In this document: piece after piece, positions 8,097-16,435 of the stretch
Position numbering within the stretch: position 1 is the stretch's first letter
Layout: every line of letters begins with the position of its first letter
From: Nocardioides pocheonensis
GTDB taxonomy: Bacteria; Actinomycetota; Actinomycetes; Propionibacteriales; Nocardioidaceae
Assembly: GCF_003725535.1 (NCBI RefSeq)
Contig: NZ_RJSF01000039.1
Span: forward strand, 1-44,461
Direction of reading: 5' to 3'
Length of the DNA stretch: 44,461 nucleotides
Notes under the pieces: model-generated
Seen by the model: the letters and a program-made list of their open reading frames with translations, nothing else
The model's database searches: none
What the model was told of the DNA's origin: nothing
Translations under genes and position numbers: made by a program

Positions 8097-8873
8097 CTAC
8101 TCGACGTGCAGGCTCTGCTGGACGACGAGGAAGGCCGGCGGCTCGCCACCGCCGTGGCAGGCCACCTGCGCCCCGCTGACGTAGGAGGCGAGGTCGCTGG
8201 CGAGGAAGGCGACCACGTGACCGACCTCGTCGGGGCGGGCCATCCGGCCGAGCGGGATGGTGCGCTCGATCGCCGCGACCTGCTCGTCGCCGCCGTAGTG
8301 GTCGTCGGTGTGCTCGGTGCGGCACAGCCCGACGTCGACGGAGTTGACCCGCACCTTCGGGGCCCACTCCACCGCGAGCGACCGGGTCAGCGAGTCGACG
8401 CCCGCCTTCGCGGCGCCGTACGCCGCCGTGCCGGGTGAGGGTCGCAGCGCGCTGACGGAGGAGATGTTGACGATCGAGCCGCCGGTCTCCTGGCCCTGCA
8501 TGACGGCGTTGGCGGCCTGGGCGACCAGCAGCGGCGCGTGCAGGTTGAGACCGAGCACCTTGTCGTGGAACCGGGGAGACGCGTCGGCGGCCAGCGCGTA
8601 CGGCGACCCGCCGGCGTTGTTCACGAGCACGTCGAGCCGACCGTGCCGCTCGACGACGCGTCCCACGAGCGCGGCGACCTCCTCGGGGTCGCGCACGTCG
8701 CACTGCTCGTGGGTCGTGCCCGGAAGTGCGTCCGCCGGGTCGACGGCCGAGCGGGCACAGGTGACGACCGAGGCCCCGGCGGACACGAGCGCGGCGCTGA
8801 TCCCACGGCCGATGCCGCGCGAGCCGCCCGTGACGAGCGCGACGCGACCGGTGAGGTCCAGGGGCAGAGCCAT
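8097..8873 (-). CDS. SDR-family oxidoreductase of the HIP cluster (Rv3549c-like)
   Basis: A 258-residue classical short-chain dehydrogenase: TGGSRGIGRG for NAD(P) binding, NNAGG, catalytic Ser in ISSVSA and YGAAKAG at the active site. It is divergent from echA20 across 47 bases that contain an exact KstR2 palindrome, so it is very likely in the KstR2 regulon. By position it corresponds to Rv3549c of M. tuberculosis. Its reaction has not been assigned to my knowledge; oxidation or reduction of a hydroxyl on a HIP-CoA intermediate is likely. The start ATG is well placed against the homologous N-terminus LTGRVALVTGG. Confidence 0.82.
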   Translation of the reverse strand: MALPLDLTGRVALVTGGSRGIGRGISAALVSAGASVVTCARSAVDPADALPGTTHEQCDVRDPEEVAALVGRVVERHGRLDVLVNNAGGSPYALAADASPRFHDKVLGLNLHAPLLVAQAANAVMQGQETGGSIVNISSVSALRPSPGTAAYGAAKAGVDSLTRSLAVEWAPKVRVNSVDVGLCRTEHTDDHYGGDEQVAAIERTIPLGRMARPDEVGHVVAFLASDLASYVSGAQVACHGGGEPPAFLVVQQSLHVE

Positions 8874-8888
8874 GCTGGTAGAGTACCA

Positions 8889-8902
8889 AGCAAGTGCTTG
8901 GT
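8889..8902. promoter_or_regulatory. KstR2 operator between SDR and echA20
   Basis: AGCAAGTGCTTGGT matches the published KstR2 palindrome AnCAAGnnCTTGnT at every defined position. A wider palindrome with 8-bp arms (TACCAAGC, 4 bases, GCTTGGTA) covers 8884-8903. The site is central to the divergent promoter, so one repressor dimer could control both transcripts. Confidence 0.9.
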
Positions 8903-8920
8903 AGGGCGAGAGAGGTCCAC

Positions 8921-9694
8921 ATGTCTGCTGTCACCAGCGAGCTGCGCGACGACGGGATCCGCGTGATCACGATGAACCACCCACCGGTGAACGCGCTCAC
9001 CGTGCAGGGCTGGTTCGACCTCGCCGCCGCGCTCGACGAGGCGAGCGCCGACCCCGCCACGAAGGTGGTCGTGCTGCGCGCCGAGGGCAAGGGCTTCAAC
9101 GCCGGCGTCGACATCAAGGAGATGCAGAACACCACCGGCTTCGACGCCCTGATCGGCGCCAACAAGGGCTGCTTCGCCGCGTTCAAGGCGGTCTACGAGT
9201 GCGCCGTACCGGTCATCGCGGCGGTCCACGGGTTCTGCGTCGGCGGCGGAGTCGGCCTGGCCGGCAACGCCGACATCGTGGTCGCCAGCGACGACGCCTA
9301 CTTCGGCGTCCCCGAGGTCAAGCAGGGCGCGCTGGGCGCCGCGACGCACATGGCCCGGCTGGTCCCCCAGCAGATGATGCGGGCGCTCTACTTCACCGCG
9401 CGGACGATCCCGGCCACCGAGCTGCACCGCTTCGGCACGGTCTACCGGATCGCGCCGCGCGAGGAGCTGCTCGACGTGGCCCTCGAGGTCGCCGCCGACA
9501 TCGCCGACAAGGACACCCGCGTGATCCGTGCCGCCAAGGAGGCGCTCAACGGGATCGAGCCGGTGGACGTGAACAAGAGCTACCGCTTCGAGCAGGGGTT
9601 CACCTTCGAGCTCAACCTCGCGGGCGTCTCCGACGAGCTGAGGGACTCCTTCGCGGGCACCGACAAGGCCGGCACCAGGGCAGGGAGCAGATGA
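8921..9694 (+). CDS. echA20: EchA20-type crotonase-fold hydrolase (steroid ring D opening)
   Basis: A 257-residue enoyl-CoA hydratase/isomerase-superfamily protein. In the actinobacterial HIP pathway EchA20 hydrolytically opens the remaining five-membered ring of the CoA-activated C/D-ring intermediate. The crotonase features are present: FNAGVDIKEM in the CoA-binding and oxyanion region, and HGFCVGGGVGLAGNADIV for the second oxyanion strand and helix. The ATG at 8921 follows AGAGAGG; an in-frame ATG at 8894 lies inside the KstR2 site and is rejected. It starts the echA20-ipdA-ipdB-ipdC run and overlaps ipdA by an ATGA. The assignment is supported by fold, by neighbours and by the operator. 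Confidence 0.9.
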   Translation: MSAVTSELRDDGIRVITMNHPPVNALTVQGWFDLAAALDEASADPATKVVVLRAEGKGFNAGVDIKEMQNTTGFDALIGANKGCFAAFKAVYECAVPVIAAVHGFCVGGGVGLAGNADIVVASDDAYFGVPEVKQGALGAATHMARLVPQQMMRALYFTARTIPATELHRFGTVYRIAPREELLDVALEVAADIADKDTRVIRAAKEALNGIEPVDVNKSYRFEQGFTFELNLAGVSDELRDSFAGTDKAGTRAGSR

Positions 9695-10590
9695 GCAAGC
9701 CGCGCACCAAGCAGATGACCGTGGACGAGGTGGTCGCCGAGCTCTCCGACGGCATGACGATCGGGATCGGCGGGTGGGGGCCACGGCGCAAGCCGATGGC
9801 CCTGGTCCGCGCGATCCTGCGCTCGGACCTCACCGACCTCACCGTGGTCACCTGGGGTGGTGCGGACGTCGGCCTGCTGGCGCGGGCCGGCAAGATCCGC
9901 AAGCTGGTCTACGCCTTCGTCTCGCTCGACTCGGTCCCGCTCGAGCCCAACTTCCAGCGGGCGCGCCAGAACGGCACGATCCCCGAGGTGGTCGAGCTCG
10001 ACGAGGGCATGTTCCAGACCGGCCTGTACGCCGCGGCGCAGCGGCTGCCCTTCCTGCCGATGCGCGCCGGCCTCGGATCCGACGTGCTGGTGAACAACCC
10101 GTGGATCAGGACCGTCGCCTCGCCGTACGCCGACGAGAACGGCGACTTCGAGGAGCTGACCGCCGTGCCGGCGCTGAAGCTCGACGTCGCGCTGGTGCAC
10201 CTCAACCGTGCCGACGCGCACGGCAACGCGACGTACCTCGGGCCGGACCCGTACTTCGACGACCTGTTCGTCCAGGCCGCCGACCGGGCGTTCGTGTCCT
10301 GCGAGCAGATCGTGGACACGGCGGGCCTGACCGTCGACACCCCCGTGCAGCGTCTGCTGGTCAGCCGGATGAGCGTGACCGGGGTCGTCGAGACGCCCCG
10401 CGGCGCGCACTTCACGACGTGCACGCCCGACTACGAGCGTGACGAGAAGTTCCAGAAGGCCTACGCCGCGGCGGCCGGTGGCAGCGACGAGGACTGGGCG
10501 GCGTTCGAGGAGCGCTTCCTGTCCGGTGACGAAGCCGCGTACCAGGCCGCGGTCGCGGCGTTCCACGCCGAGCAGGAGGCGACGGCATGA
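9691..10590 (+). CDS. ipdA: IpdA, alpha subunit of the ring-C-cleaving hydrolase (CoA-transferase fold)
   Basis: A 299-residue class I CoA-transferase-fold subunit. With IpdB it hydrolyses the cyclic beta-keto intermediate COCHEA-CoA, opening the last steroid ring. The N-terminal GMTIGIGGWGPRRKPMALVR loop is the usual glycine-rich start of the alpha subunit. Glu105 in VELDEGMFQTG falls at the position I recall as catalytic in mycobacterial IpdA. The start ATG overlaps the echA20 stop as ATGA, and the C-terminus overlaps the ipdB start the same way, as expected for an obligate heteromer. No repeat insertion was seen in this gene, unlike its partner. Confidence 0.93.
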   Translation: MSKPRTKQMTVDEVVAELSDGMTIGIGGWGPRRKPMALVRAILRSDLTDLTVVTWGGADVGLLARAGKIRKLVYAFVSLDSVPLEPNFQRARQNGTIPEVVELDEGMFQTGLYAAAQRLPFLPMRAGLGSDVLVNNPWIRTVASPYADENGDFEELTAVPALKLDVALVHLNRADAHGNATYLGPDPYFDDLFVQAADRAFVSCEQIVDTAGLTVDTPVQRLLVSRMSVTGVVETPRGAHFTTCTPDYERDEKFQKAYAAAAGGSDEDWAAFEERFLSGDEAAYQAAVAAFHAEQEATA

Positions 10591-11432
10591 GTGAGGTTTC
10601 GGCAGGCTCGACCACCGAGGGCGCTTCGACCACCGGGGGCGCGTCGACCACCGAGGGCGCCTCGACCGGCGCCAGTCGTGCCGAGGTCTGCGCTGCCGCG
10701 ATCGCGGACGCGTTCAAGGACGACGGCGAGATCTTCGCCAGCCCGATGGGCACGCTGCCGATGCTCGGCGTCCGGCTCGCCAAGCTCACCTCGAACCCCG
10801 ACCTGGTGATCTCCGACGGTGAGTCGCTGTTCCTCGCCGGCGTGCCGCCGCTGTTCGCCAAGGGCGACGTGGTCGAGGGCTGGATCCCCTTCCGCCGGGT
10901 CTTCGACGTGGTCGCGTACGGGAAGCGCCACGTGATGATGGGCGCCACCCAGGTGGACCGGCACGGCAACCAGAACATCTCCGCGATCGGCGACTTCGCC
11001 CGGCCCCAGCGCCAGCTGCTCGGGTCCCGTGGCGCTCCGGGCAACACGGTCAACAACCGGACGTCGTACTGGGTGCCGCGGCACACCACGCGGGTGTTCG
11101 TCGAGCAGGTCGACGTCGTCAGCGGCGTCGGCCCGAAGCGCGCCAGGGAAGCCGGCCCCGCGGCGGCGAAGTACAACGACATCCACCGGATCGTCTCCAA
11201 CCTCGGCGTCTTCGACGTCCGCGGCCCGGACGACACCGTGCGGCTGCTCAGCGTGCACCCCGGCGTGAGCGTGGACGAGGTCGTCGAGAGCACCGGGTTC
11301 GACCTCGCGGTCGAGGCCGACGTGCCCACCACCCGGGAGCCCACCGAGTCCGAGCTGATGATCGTCCGCAACGTGCTCGACCCCAGGAACCTGCGCGACC
11401 GAGAGGTCCCGCCCGTGGAGGTGGCTCGATGA
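10587..11432 (+). CDS. ipdB: IpdB, beta subunit of the ring-C-cleaving hydrolase, with a repeat-derived N-terminus
   Basis: A 281-residue CoA-transferase-fold beta subunit and partner of IpdA. The conserved body starts near residue 31 (SRAEVCAAAIADAF) and includes SDGESLFLAG and YGKRHVMMGATQVDRHGNQN. Residues 5-30 are Ser/Thr/Gly-rich and encoded by a mini-repeat plus an 18-bp tandem repeat (STTEGA, STTGGA, STTEGA, STGAS). This extension is absent from the family as I know it and is probably a flexible tail. Starts and stops overlap ipdA and ipdC by ATGA. Function should be retained because the catalytic body is intact. Confidence 0.92.
   Translation: MSEVSAGSTTEGASTTGGASTTEGASTGASRAEVCAAAIADAFKDDGEIFASPMGTLPMLGVRLAKLTSNPDLVISDGESLFLAGVPPLFAKGDVVEGWIPFRRVFDVVAYGKRHVMMGATQVDRHGNQNISAIGDFARPQRQLLGSRGAPGNTVNNRTSYWVPRHTTRVFVEQVDVVSGVGPKRAREAGPAAAKYNDIHRIVSNLGVFDVRGPDDTVRLLSVHPGVSVDEVVESTGFDLAVEADVPTTREPTESELMIVRNVLDPRNLRDREVPPVEVAR
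10595..10673 (+). repeat. In-frame mini-repeat followed by an 18-bp tandem repeat inside ipdB
   Basis: 10595-10616 is a short-form GGTTTCGGCAGGCTCGACC repeat. From 10608 an 18-bp unit beginning TCGACCACCGAGGGCGC is present three times (10608-10625, 10626-10643, 10644-10661), then partially to 10673. The tandem part appears to be an amplification of the repeat edge and its flank. It is in frame throughout. Confidence 0.9.
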
Positions 11433-12496
11433 TCGAGCAGCTCCTCCGCACGCCGCTGACCGACCTGGTCGGCGTCCGGCACCCGGTCGTGCAGACCGGC
11501 ATGGGCTGGGTCGCCGGTCCGCGGCTGGTCTCCGGCACCGCGAACGCCGGCGGCCTGGGCATCCTGGCGTCGGCCACGATGACCTTCGAGGAGCTCGAGA
11601 AGGCGATCGTCGAGGTCAAGGAGCGCACCGACCAGCCGTTCGGCGTCAACCTGCGCGCCGACGCGGGCGACGCCGCCGACCGCTGCCGGCTGCTGATCGA
11701 CCACGGCGTGAAGGTGGCCAGCTTCGCGCTGGCTCCCAAGCCGGAGCTGATCGCGATGCTCAAGGAGCGCGACATCGTCGTGATCCCGAGCATCGGGGCA
11801 CCCAAGCACGCGAAGAAGGTCGCCTCGTGGGGCGCCGACGCGGTGATGATCCAGGGCGGCGAGGGCGGCGGCCACACCGGCAACGTGCCGACCACCCTGC
11901 TGCTGCCGACCGTGCTCGACGCGGTCGACATCCCCGTGGTCGCCGCCGGCGGGTTCTTCGACGGCCGCGGCCTCGCGGCTGCGCTGTCGTACGGCGCGGC
12001 CGGCGTCGGCATGGGCACGCGGTTCCTGCTCACCCGCGACTCGACCGTGCCCGACGCCGTCAAGCAGCGCTACCTCGCGGCCGACCTCGACGGCACGGTC
12101 GTCACCGCCAAGGTCGACGGCATGCCGCACCGGATGCTGCGCACCGAGCTCGTCGAGTCGGTCGAGGAGGGCAACGCGCTGAAGCGGCTCGGGCCGACCG
12201 CCCGCCGCACGCTCGCGTTCAAGCGGATGAGCGGGATGTCGTGGCGCCAGCTGGTCGCCGACGGCCGCGCGATGAAGCACGGACAGGACCGCTCCTGGGC
12301 GCAGATGGTGCTCGCCGCCAACACGCCGATGATGCTCAGGGCCGGACTGGTCGAGGGCGACGCCGGGGCCGGCGTGCTCGCGTCGGGCCAGGTGGTCGGC
12401 GTGATCGACGACCTGCCCAGCTGCGAGGAGCTGATCGACCGGGTGGTCACGCGCGCGGCTGCCGAGCTGCGCCGCACGCAGGGCTACCTGGCCTGA
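11429..12496 (+). CDS. ipdC: IpdC, flavin-dependent oxidoreductase (nitronate monooxygenase-like fold)
   Basis: A 355-residue TIM-barrel flavoprotein of the nitronate monooxygenase/2-nitropropane dioxygenase family. Rv3553 (IpdC) of M. tuberculosis, of the same family and map position, is assigned a redox step on the unsaturated C/D-ring CoA thioester. Visible features are HPVVQTGMGWVAGP at the N-terminus, IQGGEGGGHTG for FMN phosphate binding and VVAAGGFFDGRG plus GVGMGTRFLLT at the end of the barrel. It overlaps the ipdB stop by ATGA and ends the plus-strand operon. Its last 13 bases overlap the 3' end of the convergent VOC gene. Confidence 0.9.
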   Translation: MIEQLLRTPLTDLVGVRHPVVQTGMGWVAGPRLVSGTANAGGLGILASATMTFEELEKAIVEVKERTDQPFGVNLRADAGDAADRCRLLIDHGVKVASFALAPKPELIAMLKERDIVVIPSIGAPKHAKKVASWGADAVMIQGGEGGGHTGNVPTTLLLPTVLDAVDIPVVAAGGFFDGRGLAAALSYGAAGVGMGTRFLLTRDSTVPDAVKQRYLAADLDGTVVTAKVDGMPHRMLRTELVESVEEGNALKRLGPTARRTLAFKRMSGMSWRQLVADGRAMKHGQDRSWAQMVLAANTPMMLRAGLVEGDAGAGVLASGQVVGVIDDLPSCEELIDRVVTRAAAELRRTQGYLA

Positions 12497-12843
12497 TCCG
12501 TCTCGAGAGGAGCCCCGCCGAAGCAGAGCTCGTTGCCGTCGGGATCCCGGTACGTCGCGTGGCGCACGCCGTTCGCGTAGGTCTCCTGCGCGGTCGGTTC
12601 GAGGCCGCGTGCGGCGGTCGCCGACAGGCGTCGGTCGAAGTCGTCGACGAAGAGCGTGCTGCGCGCGTGCCCGGCGTGCTCGGGCCGCACCTCGACGTAC
12701 AGGTAGCGGTGCTCGGCGATCTCCCAGACCGCCTCCGTGTCGTTCGGGTAGAAGGCGGGCTCGGAGCCCAGGAGGCGCTCGTACCACGCCACGGCGCCCT
12801 CGAGCTCGCTCACCGGGACGCCCGCGAACAGGTCGACCGTCAT
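12484..12843 (-). CDS. VOC-superfamily (glyoxalase/bleomycin-resistance fold) protein
   Basis: A 119-residue single-module VOC protein: opening VPVSELEGAVAWYERLLG, the middle RYLYVEVRPEHAGHARSTLFVDD and the closing YRDPDGNELCFGG. The last motif carries the usual metal-binding Glu. The substrate is unknown. It lies convergent with ipdC and overlaps it by 13 bases. It is divergent from the lipase-like gene with a 35-base gap. In mycobacteria the corresponding position holds fdxB and Rv3555c, so this is a local replacement. A steroid role is possible but not shown. Confidence 0.8.
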   Translation of the reverse strand: MTVDLFAGVPVSELEGAVAWYERLLGSEPAFYPNDTEAVWEIAEHRYLYVEVRPEHAGHARSTLFVDDFDRRLSATAARGLEPTAQETYANGVRHATYRDPDGNELCFGGAPLETDQAR

Positions 12844-12878
12844 GATCCGACGCTAACGTCTCTGCGAGGATCGGGCGC

Positions 12879-14129
12879 ATGAGCGAGCTGCGCGGGACGG
12901 CCGTCAACGCCGCGGTTCGCTACGCGCTGGGCGCGGTCGGCGCCCGGCAGCTGCGGACGGTGCCCCGCACGGCGTTCTACGACCCGCCCGCCGAGGTGCC
13001 GGCCCGGCCGGGCACGCTGATCCGCAGCCAGGAGGCGAAGTTCTACCTCGATCCCTGGCGGCTGCTGCGCGCACCCGCCCGCGCCGAGCGGGTCATGTAC
13101 AGCAGCACCGACCGGCTCGGTCGGCCGATCGCCGTGACCGGCACGGTGCTCTCCCCCACCCGCCCACGCAGCAAGCGCGCGGACCGCGGGCTGGTCGCCT
13201 TCGCCGTGGGCACGCAGGGCATGGGCGACCAGTGCGCGCCGTCGCGGCAGCTCGCCGCCGGGCGCGAGTACGAGTCGGTGTTCATCGCTGGGCTGCTCGC
13301 CCGGGGCTTCAACGTCGTGGTGCCCGACTACCAGGGGCTGGGCATGGCGGGCACCCACACATACATGTCACGCGAGGTGCAGGGGCACGTCGTGCTCGAC
13401 GCCCTGCGCGCCGCGCAGGACCTCGACAACCCCGACATCCCCCGCGACGGCCCGGCCGCGATCGCCGGGTACTCGCAAGGCGGTGCGGCCGCGGCCTCGG
13501 CGGCCGAGCTGTGGCACGACTACGCACCCGAGGTCCAGGTGCTGGGAGCCGTCTGCGGTGCGGTGCCCGCCGACCTGCGGCTGCTCGCCGCCGCGATCGA
13601 CGGGAGCCCGTACTTCGCCTTCCTGGGCTACGCGCTCGTCGGCCTCTCCGCGGACTACCGCGTCGACCTGTTCCCGCTGCTGAACGACCGCGGCAACGAG
13701 ATCGCCGCGCAGCTGGAGAGCCAGTGCATGTTCGAGTCGCTGCGCCGGTACGCCTTCACGCGGTCGGAGACCCTCACCCGGGACGGCCGCACGCTCGAGC
13801 ATGTGCTCGCGCAGGAGCCGTTCGCCCGGATCGTCGAGGAGCAGGAGCTGGGCAACGGCCGGGCCCCGCGGATGGACACGCTGGTCTCCCACAGCAAGCT
13901 CGACGACGTCGTGCCCTACGAGTGCGGCCGGGCGCTGGCCGAGCGGTGGGCCGCCCTCGGCGCACACGTGCGGTTCTCCACCAACTACGCGCCCACCCAT
14001 GCGGCAGCCGCGGTCGCGTCGTACGGCAGCGCGTTCACGTTCCTGCACCGCCGGTTCCGCGGCCTCCCCACCCAGGCCAACACCGCGGCGTACCTGCACG
14101 GCCTCAAGGACGACGACCCGGCTCGTTGA
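12879..14129 (+). CDS. LIP-type alpha/beta-hydrolase (secretory-lipase family, no signal peptide seen)
   Basis: A 416-residue serine hydrolase resembling the LIP/secretory lipase family common in steroid- and lipid-degrading actinomycetes. The nucleophile is Ser199 in AGYSQGGAAA. A likely acid is in SKLDDVVPYECG and the His in TNYAPTHAAA. VPDYQGLGMAGTHTYM is a typical family segment. The N-terminus (MSELRGTAVNAAVRYALGAV) is not a clear signal peptide, so the protein may be cytoplasmic or the start may be wrong. A TAACGT -10-like box lies about 25 bases upstream and GAGG about nine bases before ATG. The stop codon is formed by the edge of an inverted repeat. Steryl-ester or triglyceride hydrolysis is a guess. 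Confidence 0.85.
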   Translation: MSELRGTAVNAAVRYALGAVGARQLRTVPRTAFYDPPAEVPARPGTLIRSQEAKFYLDPWRLLRAPARAERVMYSSTDRLGRPIAVTGTVLSPTRPRSKRADRGLVAFAVGTQGMGDQCAPSRQLAAGREYESVFIAGLLARGFNVVVPDYQGLGMAGTHTYMSREVQGHVVLDALRAAQDLDNPDIPRDGPAAIAGYSQGGAAAASAAELWHDYAPEVQVLGAVCGAVPADLRLLAAAIDGSPYFAFLGYALVGLSADYRVDLFPLLNDRGNEIAAQLESQCMFESLRRYAFTRSETLTRDGRTLEHVLAQEPFARIVEEQELGNGRAPRMDTLVSHSKLDDVVPYECGRALAERWAALGAHVRFSTNYAPTHAAAAVASYGSAFTFLHRRFRGLPTQANTAAYLHGLKDDDPAR

Positions 14130-14230
14130 GTTGGGGGAAACTGCCCCTCGAGTTCGGCGAAAGCGTCATCACGACACACCTGCACCGGGCGGTTTCCCCC
14201 CACTGGCAGGGCGATTTCCCCCAACTCAAC
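14125..14230. repeat. 106-bp element with perfect 16-bp inverted ends between convergent genes
   Basis: GTTGAGTTGGGGGAAA (14125-14140) is the exact inverse complement of TTTCCCCCAACTCAAC (14215-14230). An additional GGTTTCCCCCC tract lies inside, near 14190. The left end contains the TGA stop of the lipase-like gene and the right end that of the GNAT gene. It may act as a bidirectional terminator or be a miniature element. Confidence 0.85.
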
Positions 14231-15209
14231 GGAGGCGGCGCTGGAACTCGACGGTCCGGCCGACGGGGCGGTAGCCCAGGGCCTCGTTGACCGCGATCAT
14301 GTGCCGGTTGGACTCGGCGTTGTCGGTGTAGATCCGGGTGAGCTGGGGCTCCACCTCGGCGAGCCAGAGCAGCATCTCGGCCTTCATGAGCAGGCCGAGG
14401 CGGTGGCCGCGGTGGGCGCGGACGACGCTGGTGTCGTGCTGCTCGCCGATCTCCGGCTGCTCGGAGTCCACGACGACGACGGTGTGGCCCGCCAGCTCAC
14501 CGGTGGGCCGGTGCCGGGCGACCACGCGGCGGAACCGGAGCCCCGACTCGACCTGCGCGCGCTCGTAGGCGCGCACCCGGTCGACGCTGTAGACCTCGTC
14601 CTCCCACTCGAGGTCGTCGACCGGGGCGTCGTTGATCGCGGCGGTGAGGTCGACCAGCGCGGGCAGCAGGTCGTCCGGGGAGCTGCCCTCGACGCGGAGC
14701 AGCTCGTAGTCCTGCGCGTGCGCTGCCGCGGCGTCCCGGATCGGCCCGAGGTCCGGCGCCTCCGCGACCACCTGGAGCCGACGGATCTCCGCGCTCCTGC
14801 GCTCGTAGCCGAGCGCGGTCGCCACCCGGTGCAGGCCCGGCTCGTCCCAGCCGGACAGATGGATCAGGGGTCGATCCATCGCGGCGGCCAGCTCCTCCAG
14901 ACCGTGCAGCATCGCAGCACCGTGGCCCCGGCGCCGGAGCCCTGGTGCGACCGTGAGGCGCAGCCAGGCCAGGTCGAGGTTGTCGTAGTCGCTGGCGTCG
15001 ATCGCCGCCGCCCCGACCGGCGTGGCGCCGTCGTAAGCGACGAACCAGCGGCCGGGCTCGCCCTCCCAGCTGTGCCGCATGTACTGCACCTGCCGGTACG
15101 CCGTGCGCACCGGCTCCCACGGCGAGTCGACCGCTCTCGCACGGTTGGCGACGTCGAGGAAGGCGGTGAGGTGGTCCGCCTCGTCAGGTCCGAACTCGAC
15201 CAGCTCCAT
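14226..15209 (-). CDS. Tandem GNAT-domain acetyltransferase (mycothiol-synthase-like layout)
   Basis: A 327-residue protein with two GNAT modules. The first has the acetyl-CoA loop VAPGLRRRGHGAAMLHGL around residues 90-107. The second has the RAHRGHRLGLLMKAEMLLWL segment near residue 275, followed by TDNAESNRHMIAVNEALGYR. The double-module arrangement is shared with mycothiol synthase and many uncharacterised actinobacterial acetyltransferases. The substrate is unknown. The ATG at 15207-15209 matches the natural N-terminus MELVEFGPDEAD; a longer frame to 15407 is rejected. The stop codon lies in the right arm of the 14125-14230 inverted repeat. Confidence 0.82.
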   Translation of the reverse strand: MELVEFGPDEADHLTAFLDVANRARAVDSPWEPVRTAYRQVQYMRHSWEGEPGRWFVAYDGATPVGAAAIDASDYDNLDLAWLRLTVAPGLRRRGHGAAMLHGLEELAAAMDRPLIHLSGWDEPGLHRVATALGYERRSAEIRRLQVVAEAPDLGPIRDAAAAHAQDYELLRVEGSSPDDLLPALVDLTAAINDAPVDDLEWEDEVYSVDRVRAYERAQVESGLRFRRVVARHRPTGELAGHTVVVVDSEQPEIGEQHDTSVVRAHRGHRLGLLMKAEMLLWLAEVEPQLTRIYTDNAESNRHMIAVNEALGYRPVGRTVEFQRRLR

Positions 15210-15252
15210 GATTCGAGTGTCGCGGAGCCGCCCGGCCGGGTCGAACGGGTTT

Positions 15253-16416
15253 CTAGAGTCGCTCGATGATCGTGACGTTGGCCTGGCCACCGCCCTCGCA
15301 CATGGTCTGCAGCCCGTAGCGGCCGCCCGTGCGCTCGAGCTCGTTGAGCAGGGTGGCCATGATCCTGGTGCCGGTCGCACCGATCGGGTGGCCCAGCGCG
15401 ATGCCACCGCCGTTGACGTTCACGTGATCCAGCGGCACGTGCAGCTCGTCGGACCACGCCAGCACGACCGAGGCGAACGCCTCGTTGCACTCGAAGAGGT
15501 CGATGTCGTCGACGGAGAGGCCGGTCTTCTCGAGCGCGTGCTGGGTCGCGCGGATCGGCCCGGTGAGCATCCAGACCGGGTCGTCGCCGCGCACCGAGAG
15601 GTGGTGGATCCGCGCCCGGGGAGTCAGTCCGTGGTCCTGGAGAGCCCGCTCGGAGGCGATCAGCATCGCCGACGACGCGTCGCAGATCTGCGAGGCGACC
15701 GCGGCGGTGATCCGGCCCCCCGGCGCGAGCGGCTCGAGCGCGGCCATCTTCTCCAGCGAGGTCTCGCGCGGGCACTCGTCGGTCGAGAACACCGTGCCGT
15801 CGGGCAGCGTCACCGGCTCGATCTCGCGCTCGAAGCGGCCCTCGGCGATCGCTGCCCTGGCCCGCGTGTGGGAGGCGAGCGCGAACTCCTCCATCCGCTC
15901 GCGGCTGATCGCCCACTTCTCGGCGATCATCTCGGCGGAGTTGAACTGCGAGACCTCGACGTCGCCGTACCGCGCGCGCCAGCCCGGGGACTCCGCGAAC
16001 GGTGTGGTGAAGCCGTACCGGTCGGCGACCAGCATCGCCGCGGAGATCGGGATCGCGGACATGTTCTGCAGGCCGCCGGCGACCACGAGGTCCTGGGTGC
16101 CCGACATCACGCCCTGGGCGGCGAAGTGCACCGCCTGCTGGGAGGACCCGCACTGGCGGTCGATGGTCACGCCGGGCACGTGGTCGGGCAGCCCGGCCAC
16201 CAGCCACGCGGTGCGCGCGACGTCCCCGGCCTGCGGGCCGATGGTGTCGCAGCAGCCCATGATCACGTCGTCGACCGCGCCCGGGTCGACGCCGGTACGA
16301 CGCACCAGCGCCGCGATCGAGTGCGCGCCGAGGTCGGCGGAGTGCATCGCGGCCAGGGAGCCGCCACGCTTGCCGACCGGCGTGCGCACGGCGTCGACGA
16401 TGTAGGCCTCGGGCAT
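15253..16416 (-). CDS. fadA6: FadA6, thiolase of the C/D-ring pathway
   Basis: A 387-residue acetyl-CoA acetyltransferase-type thiolase. FadA6 is assigned a thiolytic step near the end of HIP degradation. The catalytic residues are visible: Cys89 in DRQCGSSQQA, His343 in GHPIGATG and Cys373 in CEGGGQANV. The start MPEAYIVDAVRTPVG is canonical, with AAGGAG seven bases upstream. An open extension to base 16509 is translated mini-repeat and is rejected. It follows kstR2 with an 89-base gap that holds a composite repeat, and is probably the last gene of the fadE30-ipdF-kstR2-fadA6 transcript. Confidence 0.93.
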   Translation of the reverse strand: MPEAYIVDAVRTPVGKRGGSLAAMHSADLGAHSIAALVRRTGVDPGAVDDVIMGCCDTIGPQAGDVARTAWLVAGLPDHVPGVTIDRQCGSSQQAVHFAAQGVMSGTQDLVVAGGLQNMSAIPISAAMLVADRYGFTTPFAESPGWRARYGDVEVSQFNSAEMIAEKWAISRERMEEFALASHTRARAAIAEGRFEREIEPVTLPDGTVFSTDECPRETSLEKMAALEPLAPGGRITAAVASQICDASSAMLIASERALQDHGLTPRARIHHLSVRGDDPVWMLTGPIRATQHALEKTGLSVDDIDLFECNEAFASVVLAWSDELHVPLDHVNVNGGGIALGHPIGATGTRIMATLLNELERTGGRYGLQTMCEGGGQANVTIIERL

Positions 16417-16435
16417 TTCAGACTCCTTGTCGTGC

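Noticed and set aside
10608-10673. Tandem repeat as CRISPR or regulatory array
   Set aside because: 18-bp units without spacers, in frame in ipdB and coding for a Ser/Thr linker.
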